Shown: positions 18,940-30,879, counted from the stretch's first letter. The stretch is DNA of 64,000 nt from Smallanthus sonchifolius (GCA_023525975.1 CM042042.1:42295880-42359879), one strand, 5' to 3'. Numbers and translations are program-made. The notes: generated from the sequence alone by a model not told the origin.

Positions 18940-21437
18940 TCATATATGTCCTCTTCGACATTTGATAAGTTGAAATCTAGCCATTACATCGTCATCCGTC
19001 ACTTTATCAAATATTTCTCTTTCGATCGAGCAAACTAGAGCATTATTCAAAAATTCATCACCCATTCGATTGCGTAAATCCGTCTTAATAAGCTTCATTT
19101 TAGAAAAACATCTTTCAACGGTTGCGGTTGCAACCGGTAAAACCAAAGCTAGCTTCAATATCCGATAAACCAAAGGATAAGATTTTCTTTTTTCCGGTTT
19201 CCACCATTAGACGAGCAAGGTCACATATTCCATCCAAATTTGCAAATCTATCATCTTTCTTTACACTATGATGTAAGACCTTAAGCTCACCCAAAAGACA
19301 AACTCTTTCATTCGTGGTAAAATCATTCGGATACATCTCAGAAAATGCCACTATCTTTGATGTGTCAAACTTAGAACACCAATCACAAGGATTTAAACCC
19401 GACATATTTTCTATCAAAGTAGTTGTTACCTCATTGAATCGATTACCCATTTCTTGAATTTGCATATCCAAAACCGTATTAAAGATTTCAACTTCAAAAT
19501 GATGTCGATTAGTAATGACATTCTTTCGGTTTCTTGGGTTATCATAACTTGCCATCATATCTAACATCGTAATATTGTATTTTTGACAAAAAGAAGTCAC
19601 ATTTATCAACATCTCATCAAACCCTTTTTGTCTTAACTCATTCAATGCTCCTTTTGTTCCGTTTATCATGTTAGCCGCTTCTAATAAGTCTTGACTTTTT
19701 TTTTGAAGATGTTTTGAGAGAGCATTTGTGATGCTTAGAACATCTTCCATTAAGTGTGCATAAAAAATAAATTCAAGTTTTTTAAAATATGAAAGAATAC
19801 CTTTTGCATTACTACGTTGTTGAATGCTATCTCCTTCTTCTTTAACATAATGAAGTACATCAACAACTTCCGGAAATAATTTAATCAAACTTGTGATTGT
19901 TCCATGATGAGAACCCCATCGTGTATCACCGGCTCGTGCTAAGGAAACCTCTTGGTTTAATCCTTTTCTGGTCTTAATTACACCTTCAAATATTTCTTTT
20001 TTCTACTCTCTCTTTTCTGGCCTCCCGTAACATATCTTTGCGTTTGCAAGAAGCAGAAACGTTATTAACAACCATGGAAAGGTATTCATAAAAACCTTGA
20101 ACACCGGGATGTTTCTTTGCAACAGCCACAATCACTAACTGAAGTTGATGAGCAAAACAATGTATGTAATGTGCTGCTGGATTATCTCTCAAAATCAAAG
20201 CTTTTAAGCCATTAAACTCTCCTCGCATGTTGCTTGCACCGTCATAACCTTGACCCCTGACCTGTTTTAACAAAAACAAACTATTAATGTTTATGTAATG
20301 AAATATTAATGTTTATGTAATGAAATATTATACTTACTTGATCTATGCTCAACTGATTATCTGCTAATAAAGAAACAACGGCTTGTTTAAGAGTTGTAGA
20401 AGATGTATCTTTAACATGAGCAATTCCAATAAACTCTCTTTAACAACTCCGAGTTTATCAACATATCTCACAACTACAGCCATTTGTTCCTTCAAAGATA
20501 CGTCACTAGACTCGTCTATTAACAACCCAAACACATCATCTTTTATTTCTTTGCAAATCATTTTGGTTACTTCTTTCGCAAAGCAATCGATAATCTCTTT
20601 TTGTATTAATAGAGCTGTCAATTTATTATTCTTTTTTGCTTTCCCTAATGTATGCTTACCAATCTCCGGGTTATTATCACTAAGGAACTTCAAAGTTGAT
20701 AGGAAAAACCCTTTAGAAATAGATGTTTCCGATTCATCATGACCACGAAATGGCAGACCATTTTCTAACAAATATCTAGCACTATGAACAGAACCCATCA
20801 ATCTTAACCTATTTGCAAGCTTTTCTTCTTCAGTTTGGGCATTTAATTTCACATGAATGGATCGCTCTTGTTTCAAAAGATTTTCACATTTTTGCATAGC
20901 CTTATTATGAGAACTGTTAATTGATCCAACATGATCTCTTAAGGCAACCCCTTTACTCCAGTTACAAAAGCCTTCACATGAAAAGGTGTCTCTCCCACCT
21001 TGATTACCAACTGTTTCTTTAAACAAGTAGCAATATAAACAGTATGCTTTGTCTGCTTTAATACCATACTCTAACCACGGATATGTATCAAACCATCCTA
21101 CAACAAAACGTCTAGCCTAACCGGAAAACATTTTGCTTGGAAATTTATGTTTTCGTGGTTGAAAAGCCTTTTTAACAAGATAATGTCTTCTTATTTCATC
21201 TATTTGATTGGGATGATAGCTAGCAATAGGTGGTCTATCAAAGGGATTCGAAGGAAGATTCAAATCATCAATTATATTTGGTATTGAAGGATTTGAAGGA
21301 ATATTTGGACTTCCATCAATATCAACATTAGGAATATTTGGACTTCCATCAATATCAACATCATCATTGAATTTTCTTTTAAAAAAATTACCAATTCGAG
21401 CTTGTTTAGTTTGTGGTTTCATCTTTCCTATATTCAA
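18940..21437 (-). pseudogene. hAT transposase, TTF-zinc-finger/ZMYM1-like, broken
   Basis: Order from the N-terminus: low-complexity region with a tandem DIDGSPNIPN repeat (21117-21437); in-frame stop after KMFSG; TTF-type zinc finger region WLEYGIKADKAYCLYCYLF (about 21000-21060); DUF4371-like block with the acidic motif LLIDESSD; frameshift at about 20420; intron 20262-20337; VRGQGYDGASNMRG and HCFAHQLQL; frameshift at about 19990; long helical region (19160-19888); frameshift near 19150; hAT C-terminal dimerisation motif TVERCFSKMKLIK and the end (18940). All parts of the catalytic protein are recognisable, but one stop and three frameshifts make it inactive. It belongs to the zinc finger MYM-type-1-like hAT group common in plants. 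Confidence 0.85.
20262..20337 (-). other. Intron of the hAT transposase pseudogene
   Basis: On the minus strand GTAAGTATAAT...TTAAAACAG gives canonical GT-AG borders and joins ...QLSIDQ to VRGQGYDGAS in phase with the family. It contains a 25-bp direct repeat (TTAATGTTTATGTAATGAAA). Confidence 0.7.
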
Positions 21438-21687
21438 AATATCAAATACAAAATAAAAACTTGTTATACAACTAAAAAAAGAAAATAAAACTCTAACCTA
21501 AATTTCAATTTCACCCAATTGAACATATACACACAAACCCTAAATTTCAATTTCATCCAATTGAACATATACACACAAACTCTAACTTTCAATTTCACCC
21601 AATTAAACATATAAACACAAACCCTAAATTTCAATTTCACCAAATTAAACATATAAACACAAACTCTAACTAACCTTGTGGTCGTGG

Positions 21688-22350
21688 TCGTGGATGGTGG
21701 TGGTTGTGGCTGCGGCGGCGGCGGCAGGGGTAGGGACGGCTGCGGCGGCGGCAGCAGGGGCAGGGACGGATGGGACGCGGCGGCGGCAGGGGCGGTCGAT
21801 CGGTGGCAGCAGGGAGGGGCAGGTTTTTCTTCCGGTATTTTGGTCGCTCGCTCAAGCAGCGGTCTTTTAGGCCCGATGGCAGCAGGGAGGGGCAGGTTGT
21901 ATTGGGTTTAGTGGATGGGCCGATGGCAAGCCCAAATCAAATGGTTTGTATTGGGTTTAGTTTTTTTAATGTATGAGATTTAGACTTTTTAATTAAAATG
22001 AGTATTGGGTTGAGTTTTTTTAAAAAGTTTGGGCTTTTATAAAGTTTATGATTTTATAAATTTTAGGGGTATCTAAAATTTCGTTCAGGGGTATCTGAAT
22101 ACATAAAACAAAAAAAAAACAAAAAATTCTCATTACGCGTCGAAAGTTGAGGGGTACCATCAGGTACCCCTCGGCTTATGGTATATCCGCCCCTGTCGTG
22201 GATGGTGGTGGTTGTGGCTGCGGCGGCGGCGGCAGGGGTAGGGACGGCTGCGGCGGCGGCAGCAGGGGCAGGGACAGACGGGACGCGGCGGCAGGGGCGG
22301 TCGATCGGTGGCAGCAGGGAGGGGCAGGTTTTTCTTCCGGTATTTTGGTC
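21688..22350. repeat. Direct duplication of a GGC-rich block, inside and outside the hAT end
   Basis: Copy 1 (21688-21845) and copy 2 (22196-22350) are about 155 bp and nearly identical; copy 2 lacks one GGC. They begin TCGTGGATGGTGG and end TCCGGTATTTTGGTC. The sequence is rich in GGCGGC and GGGG runs and could form G-quadruplexes. Copy 2 starts at the base after the hAT right terminus. All ORFs here (Ala/Gly/Arg/Pro-rich on either strand) are composition artefacts. Sequence after copy 2 (ATTTCCGGCCCTG) resembles another hAT end. Confidence 0.85.
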
Positions 22351-23060
22351 ATTTCCGGCCCTGATAGATATATTTGTTGTATCCATTTAATATGTTGTTT
22401 AAAATATAATCAAAATAAAATTGAGAATAATGTGATTGTCGAAAATTACGAGAAGTAACACCAAAATAATAAGCAATTTAAATATTTAAAATGTGAAAAT
22501 TTGAAACTATATCCATAAACTTGCAATGGAAATAATAAGAATAAACTTTCAATATGATGTATTGATGTGTATGCATATGAATCAAAATACTCAAATTTAA
22601 TGTATACCATGATGATCGTTTTCAAAAACACTGAAATTGAACAGTAAATTCGAAGCAATTGAGTTTGCAAAAATGCAAATTGATAGATAATTGATCGAAT
22701 AACCTCGGCGAGATTGATATAATGATGGAGAATTTTGATTCAAATAAAATATTAACTCAAAAACAATCAAACATTAAAAAAATTCCCTATTTAGAAAAAA
22801 AATAGTTAATATGTTATAAATTAATTTTTTCAAAAACAGATTACATGAAAAACTATAAAACATATTTTCGAAAAAGATAAATTTTAAAATTAATAGTAAC
22901 TATAATAATGATTAAATTTAGAAAAAACATTAATGCACATTGCCGGTCTATGTGTTATGGACGTAAGAGCCATGGCTGCTAATGCGTATTGTCGGTCTTT
23001 GTGCAGCGAGCAATAGGGGCATTACGTGTTATGGACGCTTTCGAGACAATGCAATAGACA
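22351..23060. other. AT-rich spacer, nothing recognised
   Basis: An imprecise direct repeat (GCATTGTCGG / GTGTTATGGACG motifs) at 22940-23045 is the only structure seen. Confidence 0.5.
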
Positions 23061-23832
23061 CAGTGTTTTAAAAACTGGTTTTTAAACTGTACCGGGTTAG
23101 GCTCAGAAATGGTTCAACCGGTTGTATCGGGTTGTACCGGTGGTTCAACCGGGTTGACTAGTTAACTCTGTAATTTCATAAAAATACAACTTCAACTCAA
23201 AAAATAATATAAAGGTACATGATTCCATAATAAAAAAGAATTCAATAGTTAATCCATAATCAAAAGATGATCCAAAACCACTCAATTTTTCAACAAATTT
23301 TTTTTAAATAAAGTGCATAAATGTTTTATGTAATCGGAGTGTTGAATGCATCAAATTCACGATTGCTTAAAAGATAAAAGTTCGATATCATCGTCATCAA
23401 CAAGAGCATAACTATTTTCGTTTCCTACAATATTAAATAAGAAGTTTTATCGCTTAACTGTTTTAACGGCAATTAGAAGGATGATGGTTAAACATAGTTT
23501 TTACGTGGGCCGCTATTTTCTTAAGAGGAACATATCAATTATTTTTTTTTTCTAAATTGGATCGTAGGTAAGGTAATTGATCAACAAACATTCTGTTTGT
23601 GACTTTGTGTGTATCCCGGCAAACAATTTTTTTTTTGTTTTAAAGTTTAAAACATAAAATGTTATTTGTAACTAAAACCGGTACAACGGTATAACCCGAC
23701 ATTACCGGTAATACTGGCGGTTCAATTAACATACTTTTTTCTAATTTACCGGGCTCAAACTTACCGGGCTAATGACCGAGACCCGGTTCAACCGGTATTA
23801 CCGGCCGGTTTGAACCATTTTTTAAAACATTG
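23061..23832. mobile_element. hAT-like MITE, ACCGGTT-rich
   Basis: Ends CAGTGTTTTAAAAACTGG and, inverted, CAATGTTTTAAAAAATGG. The flanks AATAGACA (23053-23060) and AGTAGAAA (23833-23840) match at 6 of 8, an eroded TSD. Subterminal regions hold many ACCGG(G)TT(C)AACC motifs in both orientations. Confidence 0.7.
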
Positions 23833-24418
23833 AGTAGAAATTTATGTATGGCTTGTAATGTTTGATTAGTACGTTTCATTTCTTAAAGGTATGTGTTATG
23901 CTTACGAATAAATCCATCTTAACATGTTTTATTTTAATTAGAACTCAATCAACTTAACTAACTTTTAATATGCATATCAGATTAATTCTTAGAATTTGTC
24001 AAAACTAAAAATGATGCTTAGATCGAGGTGAAGAACTACTTCGTTGAAAAAACTGGCATCCCGTTATCTATTTATAGACTTATGTTTTTTTAGGAGTGCT
24101 ATGCAGTTTCAAAGGTTCCAGAAGAAGTGCTGGGTCCAACTCTCGGTTTTAATATTTACAAGTAGTGGTGCAAAAAAAAACCGGTTTTTTTTTAACCCGG
24201 TCCAAACCGGCAAACCGGTTTGGCTTAAACCGGTTCGGGTTGCTCAAAAACCGTCGGTTTGAAACCGGTTTGAAGCTTCCTGGATGAGATCGGGTTAGGG
24301 ACCGGTTCATCCTAACCGGTTTAAAAACCGGTTTAAACCGGTTTTCGTGCTGGGCAAAAAATAGCCGTTGGGGTCGATTTTGGCCGTTTTTTTGGAGTTT
24401 TTTGCACCCTTAAAACAC

Positions 24419-24426
24419 TATAAATA
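24419..24426 (+). promoter_or_regulatory. TATA box of the deleted hAT gene
   Basis: TATAAATA followed by a leader of about 115 bp with repeated CTCTCTAAACTC-type units, then ATG at 24542. This is a normal spacing for a plant promoter. Confidence 0.6.
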
Positions 24427-24541
24427 GGTGGGGGGTGTTTAAGGTTGATCACACCTCTCTTTACACTCTCTAATCTCTAAAACCGCTCTTTAACCGCTCA
24501 AAAACGCTCTCTAAACTCTCTCTAAACTCAAAAAAAAAAAC

Positions 24542-25041
24542 ATGGCAAGTTTTGGTGTTGGTGGTTCCTCAAACGAAGTTACCGTTGTGGAAATTCGAGC
24601 AACAACGAGAAATCCGGCAATTTGGTGCAATTACGATCTATGTTTGTTGTCAAACGGGAAGGGACGTTTGATATTTTGGCATGGTGGAAAACAAACGAAG
24701 CTTCGTTTCCGATTCTTTCCGCCATGGCCCGTGATGTACTAACCGTCCAAGCTTCCACGGTAGCTTCGGAATCTGCGTTTTCTTTTAGTGGCAGGGTATT
24801 ATCGATACGAAGGACTAGACTCACACCCCTAGCGATGGAAATGTGCATTTGCTTGAAGGACCATTTGGATGCGATGGATAGGATACAAGACCAAACTTCT
24901 CTCGAAGATGAAATTCAAGCCGAAGAAGTCATACACAACAACGAGGTTGATCTTGGAATATCCGAACCCGTCACGGATGAAGAACTAGCCGAAGATGCAA
25001 GGCTACGAAGCTCTAGTTCCGAAGACAACGCACAAGAATAA
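24542..25041 (+). pseudogene. hAT transposase C-terminal part, frameshifted
   Basis: Starts MASFGVGGSSNEVTVVEIRA in one frame (24542) and shifts by about 24640 into the frame of 24622-25041. That frame reads GTFDILAWWKTNEASFPILS, MARDVLTVQASTVASESAFS and RRTRLTPLAMEMCICLKDHL, the hAT dimerisation domain of Ac/Tag/daysleeper-type proteins, and ends in an acidic Glu/Asp/Ser-rich tail (DARLRSSSSEDNAQE). The BED zinc finger and the DDE catalytic region are missing. The dimerisation domain itself has no stop, so a short protein able to pair with a full transposase is conceivable; this is inference. Confidence 0.8.
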
Positions 25042-25508
25042 TCAATCAATATTTCAAAAAATAAAACGTTGAACTTAATGTTTTATATTTGTTATATTTT
25101 TTGTAATTTTTTACAATTTTATCTTGTCATGTTTTTTAATTTCCGAACTTTCCAAATATTAATAAACGTTGAACTTTATGTTTTAATTTTGTTATATTTT
25201 ATTATGGATTTTATATTAAAAATATAAAAAAATTTTGGATTTTTTTATTTATTTATAAAAACCGATTTAAAGGACAAACCGGTTTAAAACCTACCCGAAC
25301 CGGTTTGACCGGTTTACATATTTCCATTACCCGAACTGGTTTAACCCGAACCGGTTTGGGCCCAAACCGGTTTTGACTTTTCGTTGACCAAACCGGTTCG
25401 GGTCGGGTTGAACCGGTTTGGGTTAAAAAACCGATTTGTGCACCACTATTTACAAGTAATTTGATTCAAGATTTGGGCCGGCAAGTGTTATTGTAATTTA
25501 ATTGAACT

Positions 25509-25821
25509 AAATACTAATTATACTATTAAAACACATTTGTTTTTAAATTATCTCTTATTATAAAAAACTTTGAAATTTAATTATGTAACTTTTACTTTCT
25601 GTCAAATATTAAATGAAGGTCAAATAACATTAAATACTAATTAACGTGTTTTTGAAACCCAGTTATATATTAATTTTTACATATTTTGAATTTATTTTTT
25701 ATCTTTAGTACGTAGTATATATGCAATACAGTTGTACACTTGTAAAATATATACATAAAAATTTAAAAATTTTATGTATCGATATTTTACACCCCGTGTG
25801 TAGACATGGGTCCTAAGCTAG
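25509..25821 (+). mobile_element. Helitron 3' fragment
   Basis: Similar along its length to 17020-17478, ending in the hairpin CCCGTGTGTAGACATGGG, then TCCTAAGCTAG followed by T. The 5' 150 bp present in the other copy are absent. Confidence 0.75.
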
Positions 25822-26479
25822 TTGACATCAAGTAAAGAGTAAACGGAGAGATTTTTTGCAAATAGTTGTTGCTTCATTATTTTTCGATTTCAATAATGGG
25901 TTATCTCAACTCAAAGTATACAATGTTTGGGAAGCTTGGTTATTTTTGGACGACAATGATTCATCGATTGATTCAAAGAGTTCAAACCTTCATATTGACT
26001 ACGGGTATATAGGATATTCATTATAAGGGGAGATTTGTTTTGAAGATTTTGATCTACAAAATTCAATGATCAAGTTTACCAAAACATGATTTTATATCTT
26101 TCAATGAAGTTTTATTCTACATTGGAGTTTTTTTCTTTAAGATCTTATTTTCTTAATAGGAGAAATAGAAGACTTGAATGTTAACTTTACGGGGAGCTTA
26201 AGTTGGATGAGAATCAAGTTGAAGAATATGAAATACAAGATTTGATTTTTAACACCAAGATTTGGAAGCATAAGTCTAGAGGAGATTGTTAGGTCTTGAG
26301 ACTAATGCTTACCAAATCTAGTCAATGGTGGTGGAGATTTCGATCCAAAAAAGAACAACTTTGGGCACAAGTAATTTTATCACTACATGGAAGAAAGTGG
26401 GGGGGTTGGAGATAGTTCCGGGGGATAAGAGAATACCGAGAGTTTGGAAAAACATAACAAAAATTGATAAGGAATTACA
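25822..26479 (+). other. Spacer, possible degraded LINE sequence at its end
   Basis: No intact frame. From about 26290 the sequence (GCTTACCAAATCTAGTCAATGG, TGGTGGAGATTTCG) fits the upstream part of the L1-like ORF that becomes recognisable at 26480, but stops are frequent. Confidence 0.4.
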
Positions 26480-27027
26480 ATAAGGCGGGGTGTGCGTGCA
26501 AGAAATGTTGAGAGTAAAAATGGGAATAGGGGATAAAACCCGGTTTTGGCACGATGTTTGGCTAACAAATTTCCCTCTAAAAGAACTGTTTTCAAATGTT
26601 TATAAACTTGCAGCAGACAAGCAAGGGACGATGCTGAAATACTACAAGTGGAGTGGTCAAAATAGAGTGTGGGATTGGCGATGCATTAGTTTACCACAAG
26701 GTCGGGTATAAAGAATGAAACGGAGGAGCTACTCAAACTAATCAGAAACTATAACCTTAAAGACCAGGAGGACGCATGGATATGGAAGGCAGACGGGGAG
26801 GTTGATTTCTCAGTGAAAGCAGTCAAACAAGAGTTAGATAAGGCGACAAATTCAAACAATGTAAGTCCAACAATGAGGTGGTACAATTGGGCAGCCCTTG
26901 GAGAGCTATAGATGGAAGAATCCTCACCAAAGACCAACAAATTAAAAGAGGAATTGATACCGGAGACATAAGTTGCCCACTTTGCGGGATTGTGGATGAT
27001 TCGGCGGATCATACGTTGGTGTCCTGC

Positions 27028-28278
27028 TAGTGCCGGTCCCGAGGATTCGAATGCCCTACACGAGCCGAAAAAAAGGCCCATAACGAAATATATAATTTTA
27101 TAAACTATTTTTTTACGACAATTAACGTTATAGCATAGGATCGATCAGGAGCTCAGCATAACAATTCCTATACAGGGCCGGCTCAACGTATTTGGTGGCC
27201 CCAAGCGGACTAAAAGTTTGAGGCCCTTTTTCAAAACTCATATTATTAAAAACTCTCATCTTTTATCCGAGCTTGGGAACGAATAACAATAACAGTATAG
27301 CAAATCTCAATTAAACGAATTAGCAGATCACAGATTGAAATTTGAACCTAATACACACTCTAGCAAGTCCCAATAAACCAAATTAGCAAATCACAATTTG
27401 AACCTAATAACAACTAACCAAAATAACAGTCTAGCAAATACCAGTTAACCAAATTAGCAAATGACAGAATAAATATAGCACCTAATAAAGAAGCCTAGCA
27501 AGTCTCAATGAACCAAAATAGCAAATCATAGTATGAACCTAACAAGCAACTAACCATAGCAATTAGACATTTAGCTAAGGCAATTAACAATCACAAATGA
27601 AAAGCAATTAACCAAAATAATTCTGACAATTAGCTCAGCAAAATAAATCTTAGCAATTAACCAAGCCAATAACCAAAATCATCAAGCTAATTGACTAAGA
27701 ATTAACTAAAATAATTCATCTTTTGGCTAATAAACAACTATCCAAAGCAATTAACCAATTAAGAAAGTATTAACCAAAATAACCAAGTATGATACATGAT
27801 TAAACAGTTACAAGCAAATCTCAGCCAAATGATGAAACAACAACAAGCAACTCTCAACCGAATAGCCGATTGAAACTTAATTCTCCGCGACTCTCCAATT
27901 GAAAACAACATATTTAAAGAGGGCAAGATTGAATCACTAAGTCAGTAAAAGTGAGTCTTGAAGACTCGATTGAAGGAGCAACAGGAGGATGCATTCAACG
28001 ATTGAAGAAAAGGGAAGGGGTTACCGACTTTTTTTTACGATTGACCTTCAATTGTCCGTTGCTCTTCCCTTCTGTCGATTGATTACCCGTTTGGTATGAT
28101 TGTTGATCGACGATTGTTGGGCAGGAATCCTATAGGAGCTTCTGTTGTCCTGACCCAATTAAAATTCTCAATTTTTTTTAAACCCTAGAAAATTTTATAT
28201 ATTAATTTTTTTTTGGGTCCATCGAGATGTTGGGCCCACTATGGTCGTGTTGCCCGCAGGCCCAATGGGCCGGCCCTG
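27028..28278. mobile_element. hAT-type element inserted in the LINE
   Basis: TSD TGTCCTGC (27020-27027) and TGTCCTAC (28279-28286), 7 of 8. Right end, inverted, CAGGGCCGGCCCA; left end TAGTGCCGGTCCC, an eroded match. A second, better left terminus CAGGGCCGGCTCA lies at 27173, so two related ends may be stacked or one element nested at the border. The interior (27260-27860) has repeated CTAGCAAATC / AACCAAATTAGCAAATCAC motifs and no transposase. Confidence 0.75.
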
Positions 28279-28648
28279 TGTCCTACTTAGTTACAAAAAC
28301 AGTATGGTGGACGATTGGAAGATGGGTCGGAATGCAAAGCGTAACTAATTGTACATCGGTCAAGGAGCTGTTGGAACAAACCGACGGGATGACAATACCA
28401 AAACGGAGGAAGAAAGCATTATTTGGGGTCATACTTACGACTATATGGCTGCTATGGGTGCACCGAAATAACAAAAATTTTAGGGGGAGTCACTTTTCAA
28501 GGTTAAAAATCGTGGAGGAAGTGCAGGAGACAACTCTTCTTAACTTGCAACTAAGGGCTAAGGCTTTAGATTTGAGGTTAGAAACATAGATTTTGTATGG
28601 TTTAAAAGCATTGGTGGTGTAATCTGGTGAGTAAATGTATGTTTTATT

Positions 28649-28673
28649 GCCATCTAGTGTCTTACTAGATGGC
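28649..28673 (+). other. Perfect 3'-UTR stem-loop of the LINE
   Basis: GCCATCTAGT and ACTAGATGGC form a 10-bp perfect stem around GTCTT, about 30 bp before the poly(A). In several LINE clades a 3' hairpin is what the reverse transcriptase recognises; for this element that role is inferred. Confidence 0.75.
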
Positions 28674-28895
28674 GTGGTAAATGAAAAAATTTGCTTCTCG
28701 GTTAAAAAAAAAACCAAATCTAGTCCCCATAGTTTATTTGGTGTTGAAAATCACGTTGAGATAACTTAAAGACATTGATGAAAGTAGAAGAGGTTTGCAT
28801 ACTTGGTTAAAGTCAAAGTCAAAAAGTCAAAGTTGAAGTGACGAATCAAAACTAATATCCAAGTTGAAATTAAACTTCTTATTAATGATTCTAGA

Positions 28896-29793
28896 CAATG
28901 CTTTCAAAACCGTATCGGACAACGAACCCGCCTTTAAGTTCCATTGGTCAAACCGAATTTAAAAAAGGATGACGTCATAAATTTTATAAAATTTAAAAAT
29001 ATGTATATGGATACAAAATATAAACATTTTTGTTTTAATGTGAATTTACAATTATAATATTATATGAAAGCTTAAATAAAAAAAATATGCAACTTGAAAT
29101 ACGGAAAATGAGATTTTAAAGGAAAAAAAATTGAAATCTGGTCCGAATGGTTCAAATAAAAGCAGTCCAACTACACACAGCCGGACCGGTTATGTGCCCG
29201 TCTCGGTCCAACTGGTCCGACCGATAGGGATGGCAATGGGTCGGGTTTGGGATGGGTTTAGGTAATCCCAACCCCATACCCGACCCAAAACCCGTCGGAG
29301 TCTATCGGGTAATTGCCTGTCGGGTTTCGGGTATGCCCGTGGGTTTCGGGTAAATCCGTTAATTTGTAAAAAATACCCGTTGGGTATACTCGACCCAAAA
29401 CCCGTCGAGTATTTACCGGGTATATATAAAAGTTCTAATTAAAATAAAAAAGAAAGAAATTGATGTCGGGGATATACATTTAAAATAAATACATTATATG
29501 TACTTAAAATAAATACGGTATATATATACTTAAAATCAATAAAAAAAAACTATGTCGGGTTTATAATCGGGTAAACGGGTGTATATTATCGGGTAATCGG
29601 GGCGGGTAAGTGGGTATATCACCATATCACATACCCGTCCCAAACCCGTGAAAAAATTCAAAAGTAATCCCAAACCCGGTCCCATACCCGATTACCCGAC
29701 CTCATACCCGTCCCAAATGTTTCGGGTTTCCCTATCGGGTTCGGGTTTCATTGCCATCCCTACCAACCGGTCGGTCCGGTTCTGAAAACACTG
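28896..29793. mobile_element. hAT-type MITE with a nested MITE
   Basis: Ends CAATGCTTTCAAAACCG and, inverted, CAGTGTTTTCAGAACCGG; perfect 8-bp TSD ATTCTAGA (28888-28895, 29794-29801). The termini resemble those at 23061-23832. No coding sequence. Confidence 0.9.
29225..29762. mobile_element. hAT-type MITE, TAGGGATGGCAATGG family
   Basis: Ends TAGGGATGGCAATGGG and TTCATTGCCATCCCTA; flanks CCGACCGA and CCAACCGG match at 6 of 8. The inside is rich in CGGGTA/TACCCG motifs in both orientations (CCCGACCCAAAACCCGTCG). It lies near the right end of the MITE at 28896-29793. Confidence 0.8.
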
Positions 29794-29801
29794 ATTCTAG
29801 A

Positions 29802-30870
29802 GATGAGAATTATTGATTTATCACATGGAGTGTGTGACAAAGTTAAAGTGGGTTTCTTTATTAGTGGCAGCTAATGAAGACCCAAGACTCCTATAAATAG
29901 GACATTTTGCTTAGGGTGTTCAAAAGCGGATATCCGAAATTTCGGATACGGATTCGGATAGTAAATCGGATATCTGAACTATGAAAAAAATAAAAAAATT
30001 ATAACTATAATAAGATTCTTAAAAAATTAATCATGTTCTAACTTCCAAAGAACATTCAAAACAAATACAAAGAAACATAAAAAAACATTCAAAAACAAAT
30101 TGTGAGTATTTACCCGTTTGGTTTCTTTTAAGATTACTTCAATCCAAGCAAATCCATCCTTCTAAACATGCATATATATTTTACGTTGATTAAATGATGA
30201 TACAAGAATAACTATTGATCTTTTAATGTTTTGAACCATCTACATTATTTCAGATTTAGAAATCAAAATTTGTTTTCTAAAAGTCAAAATATGTATATAG
30301 TTTGTACCCAGTTTGGTTGTTTACGGCAATTAAACTATGTTAGTAGTAACACTTAAAAGGTATAACAATTTAGATTTCAAGTCTACTGCAGTGAACACTT
30401 AAAGAGTATATAATAATTTCAGATTTCTTGTAATCAGTTTGAGATATTATGACCCATTACAGTATTTCAAACAATGTTATGAATCAATCATCAATGGCAT
30501 CTGTTTACCTATTTACGAATCTGTTATTTTGACCCAATCCACCAGTCAAATTCCAAAAAGAAAAAATAAATTTCTATGAAAGCACTACAAATTTAGAACT
30601 ATAAATACCTAAACATTTGCTCATTCATTTGAGTGTGTTCTTTGTGAATCACGTTTCTCGGGCTGAGCTCACCTGAGGTTGGACATGAGCTTTAGTGTGT
30701 GTATGTATGTTGTAACAGTTGTGATGACTAAATCAATACAAGTTACATATTCTACATCTTTCTTGTTTATCATCACTTGATTATGCGTTTGATTGTTGAT
30801 GTTATTGACCACAACCACCCGTCCATACATGTATTCAAGTGGATGTTCATGGGATTATTTGACCCAGTAC
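29802..30870. other. Repeat debris, possible LTR pieces and half a MITE
   Basis: AGGGTGTTCAAAAGCGGATATCCG (about 29917) looks like one terminus of a hAT-type MITE; no partner was found. TATAAATA motifs at 29892 and about 30601 precede leader-like sequences, and 30620-30790 has a GTTGTAACAG/CTACATCTTTC-type composition often seen in LTR ends. None of this is firm. Confidence 0.35.
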
Positions 30871-30879
30871 CGATTTAGT

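Larger units (their letters stand above)
18815..22195 (-). mobile_element. hAT element with transposase pseudogene
   Basis: Termini CAGTGGCGGATCTA (left) and, inverted, CAGGGGCGGATATA (right) match at 12 of 14. Both ends carry the subterminal motif TTCAGGGGTATCTG (about 18838 and 22085). The transposase gene lies between on the minus strand. No 8-bp TSD is visible: flanks are TTTTTAAT and TCGTGGAT. The right flank is a copy of internal sequence (see 21688-22350), so the right junction has been rearranged or one end belongs to another copy. Confidence 0.75.
24163..25448 (+). mobile_element. Internally deleted hAT element with truncated transposase
   Basis: Ends TAGTGGTGCAAAA and TTGTGCACCACTA, with perfect 8-bp TSD TTTACAAG (24155-24162, 25449-25456). 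Subterminal AACCGG repeats lie on both sides. It keeps its own TATA box, 5' leader and the start and end of the transposase gene, but most of the catalytic region is gone. Confidence 0.92.
26480..28716 (+). pseudogene. L1-like LINE, C-terminal ORF2 remnant, split by a hAT element
   Basis: 5' truncated: the reverse transcriptase is absent. First piece: MGIGDKTRFWHDVWLTNFPL (about 26519), then after a frame change LKDQEDAWIWKADGEVDFSV, a stop, and GRILTKDQQIKRGIDTGDIS. Next comes the C-terminal zinc knuckle CPLC...H-x4-C (HTLVSC) ending at 27027, the zf-RVT domain of plant LINEs. A hAT element (27028-28278) interrupts it there. The second piece (28287-28589) reads ALFGVILTTIWLLWVHRNNK and ends LRAKALDLRLET. 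The 3' UTR has a 25-nt hairpin and a poly(A) of about 10 (28704-28713). Confidence 0.85.

Noticed and set aside
18807..22203. 8-bp TSD for the ZMYM1-like hAT element
   Set aside because: Flanks TTTTTAAT and TCGTGGAT do not match.
21670..22390. Gly/Ala/Arg-rich ORFs on both strands
   Set aside because: All frames of a GGC-rich block are open by composition; no homology or start context.
29917..30560. Complete hAT MITE with GATATCCGAAAT motifs
   Set aside because: Only one terminus-like end is recognisable.
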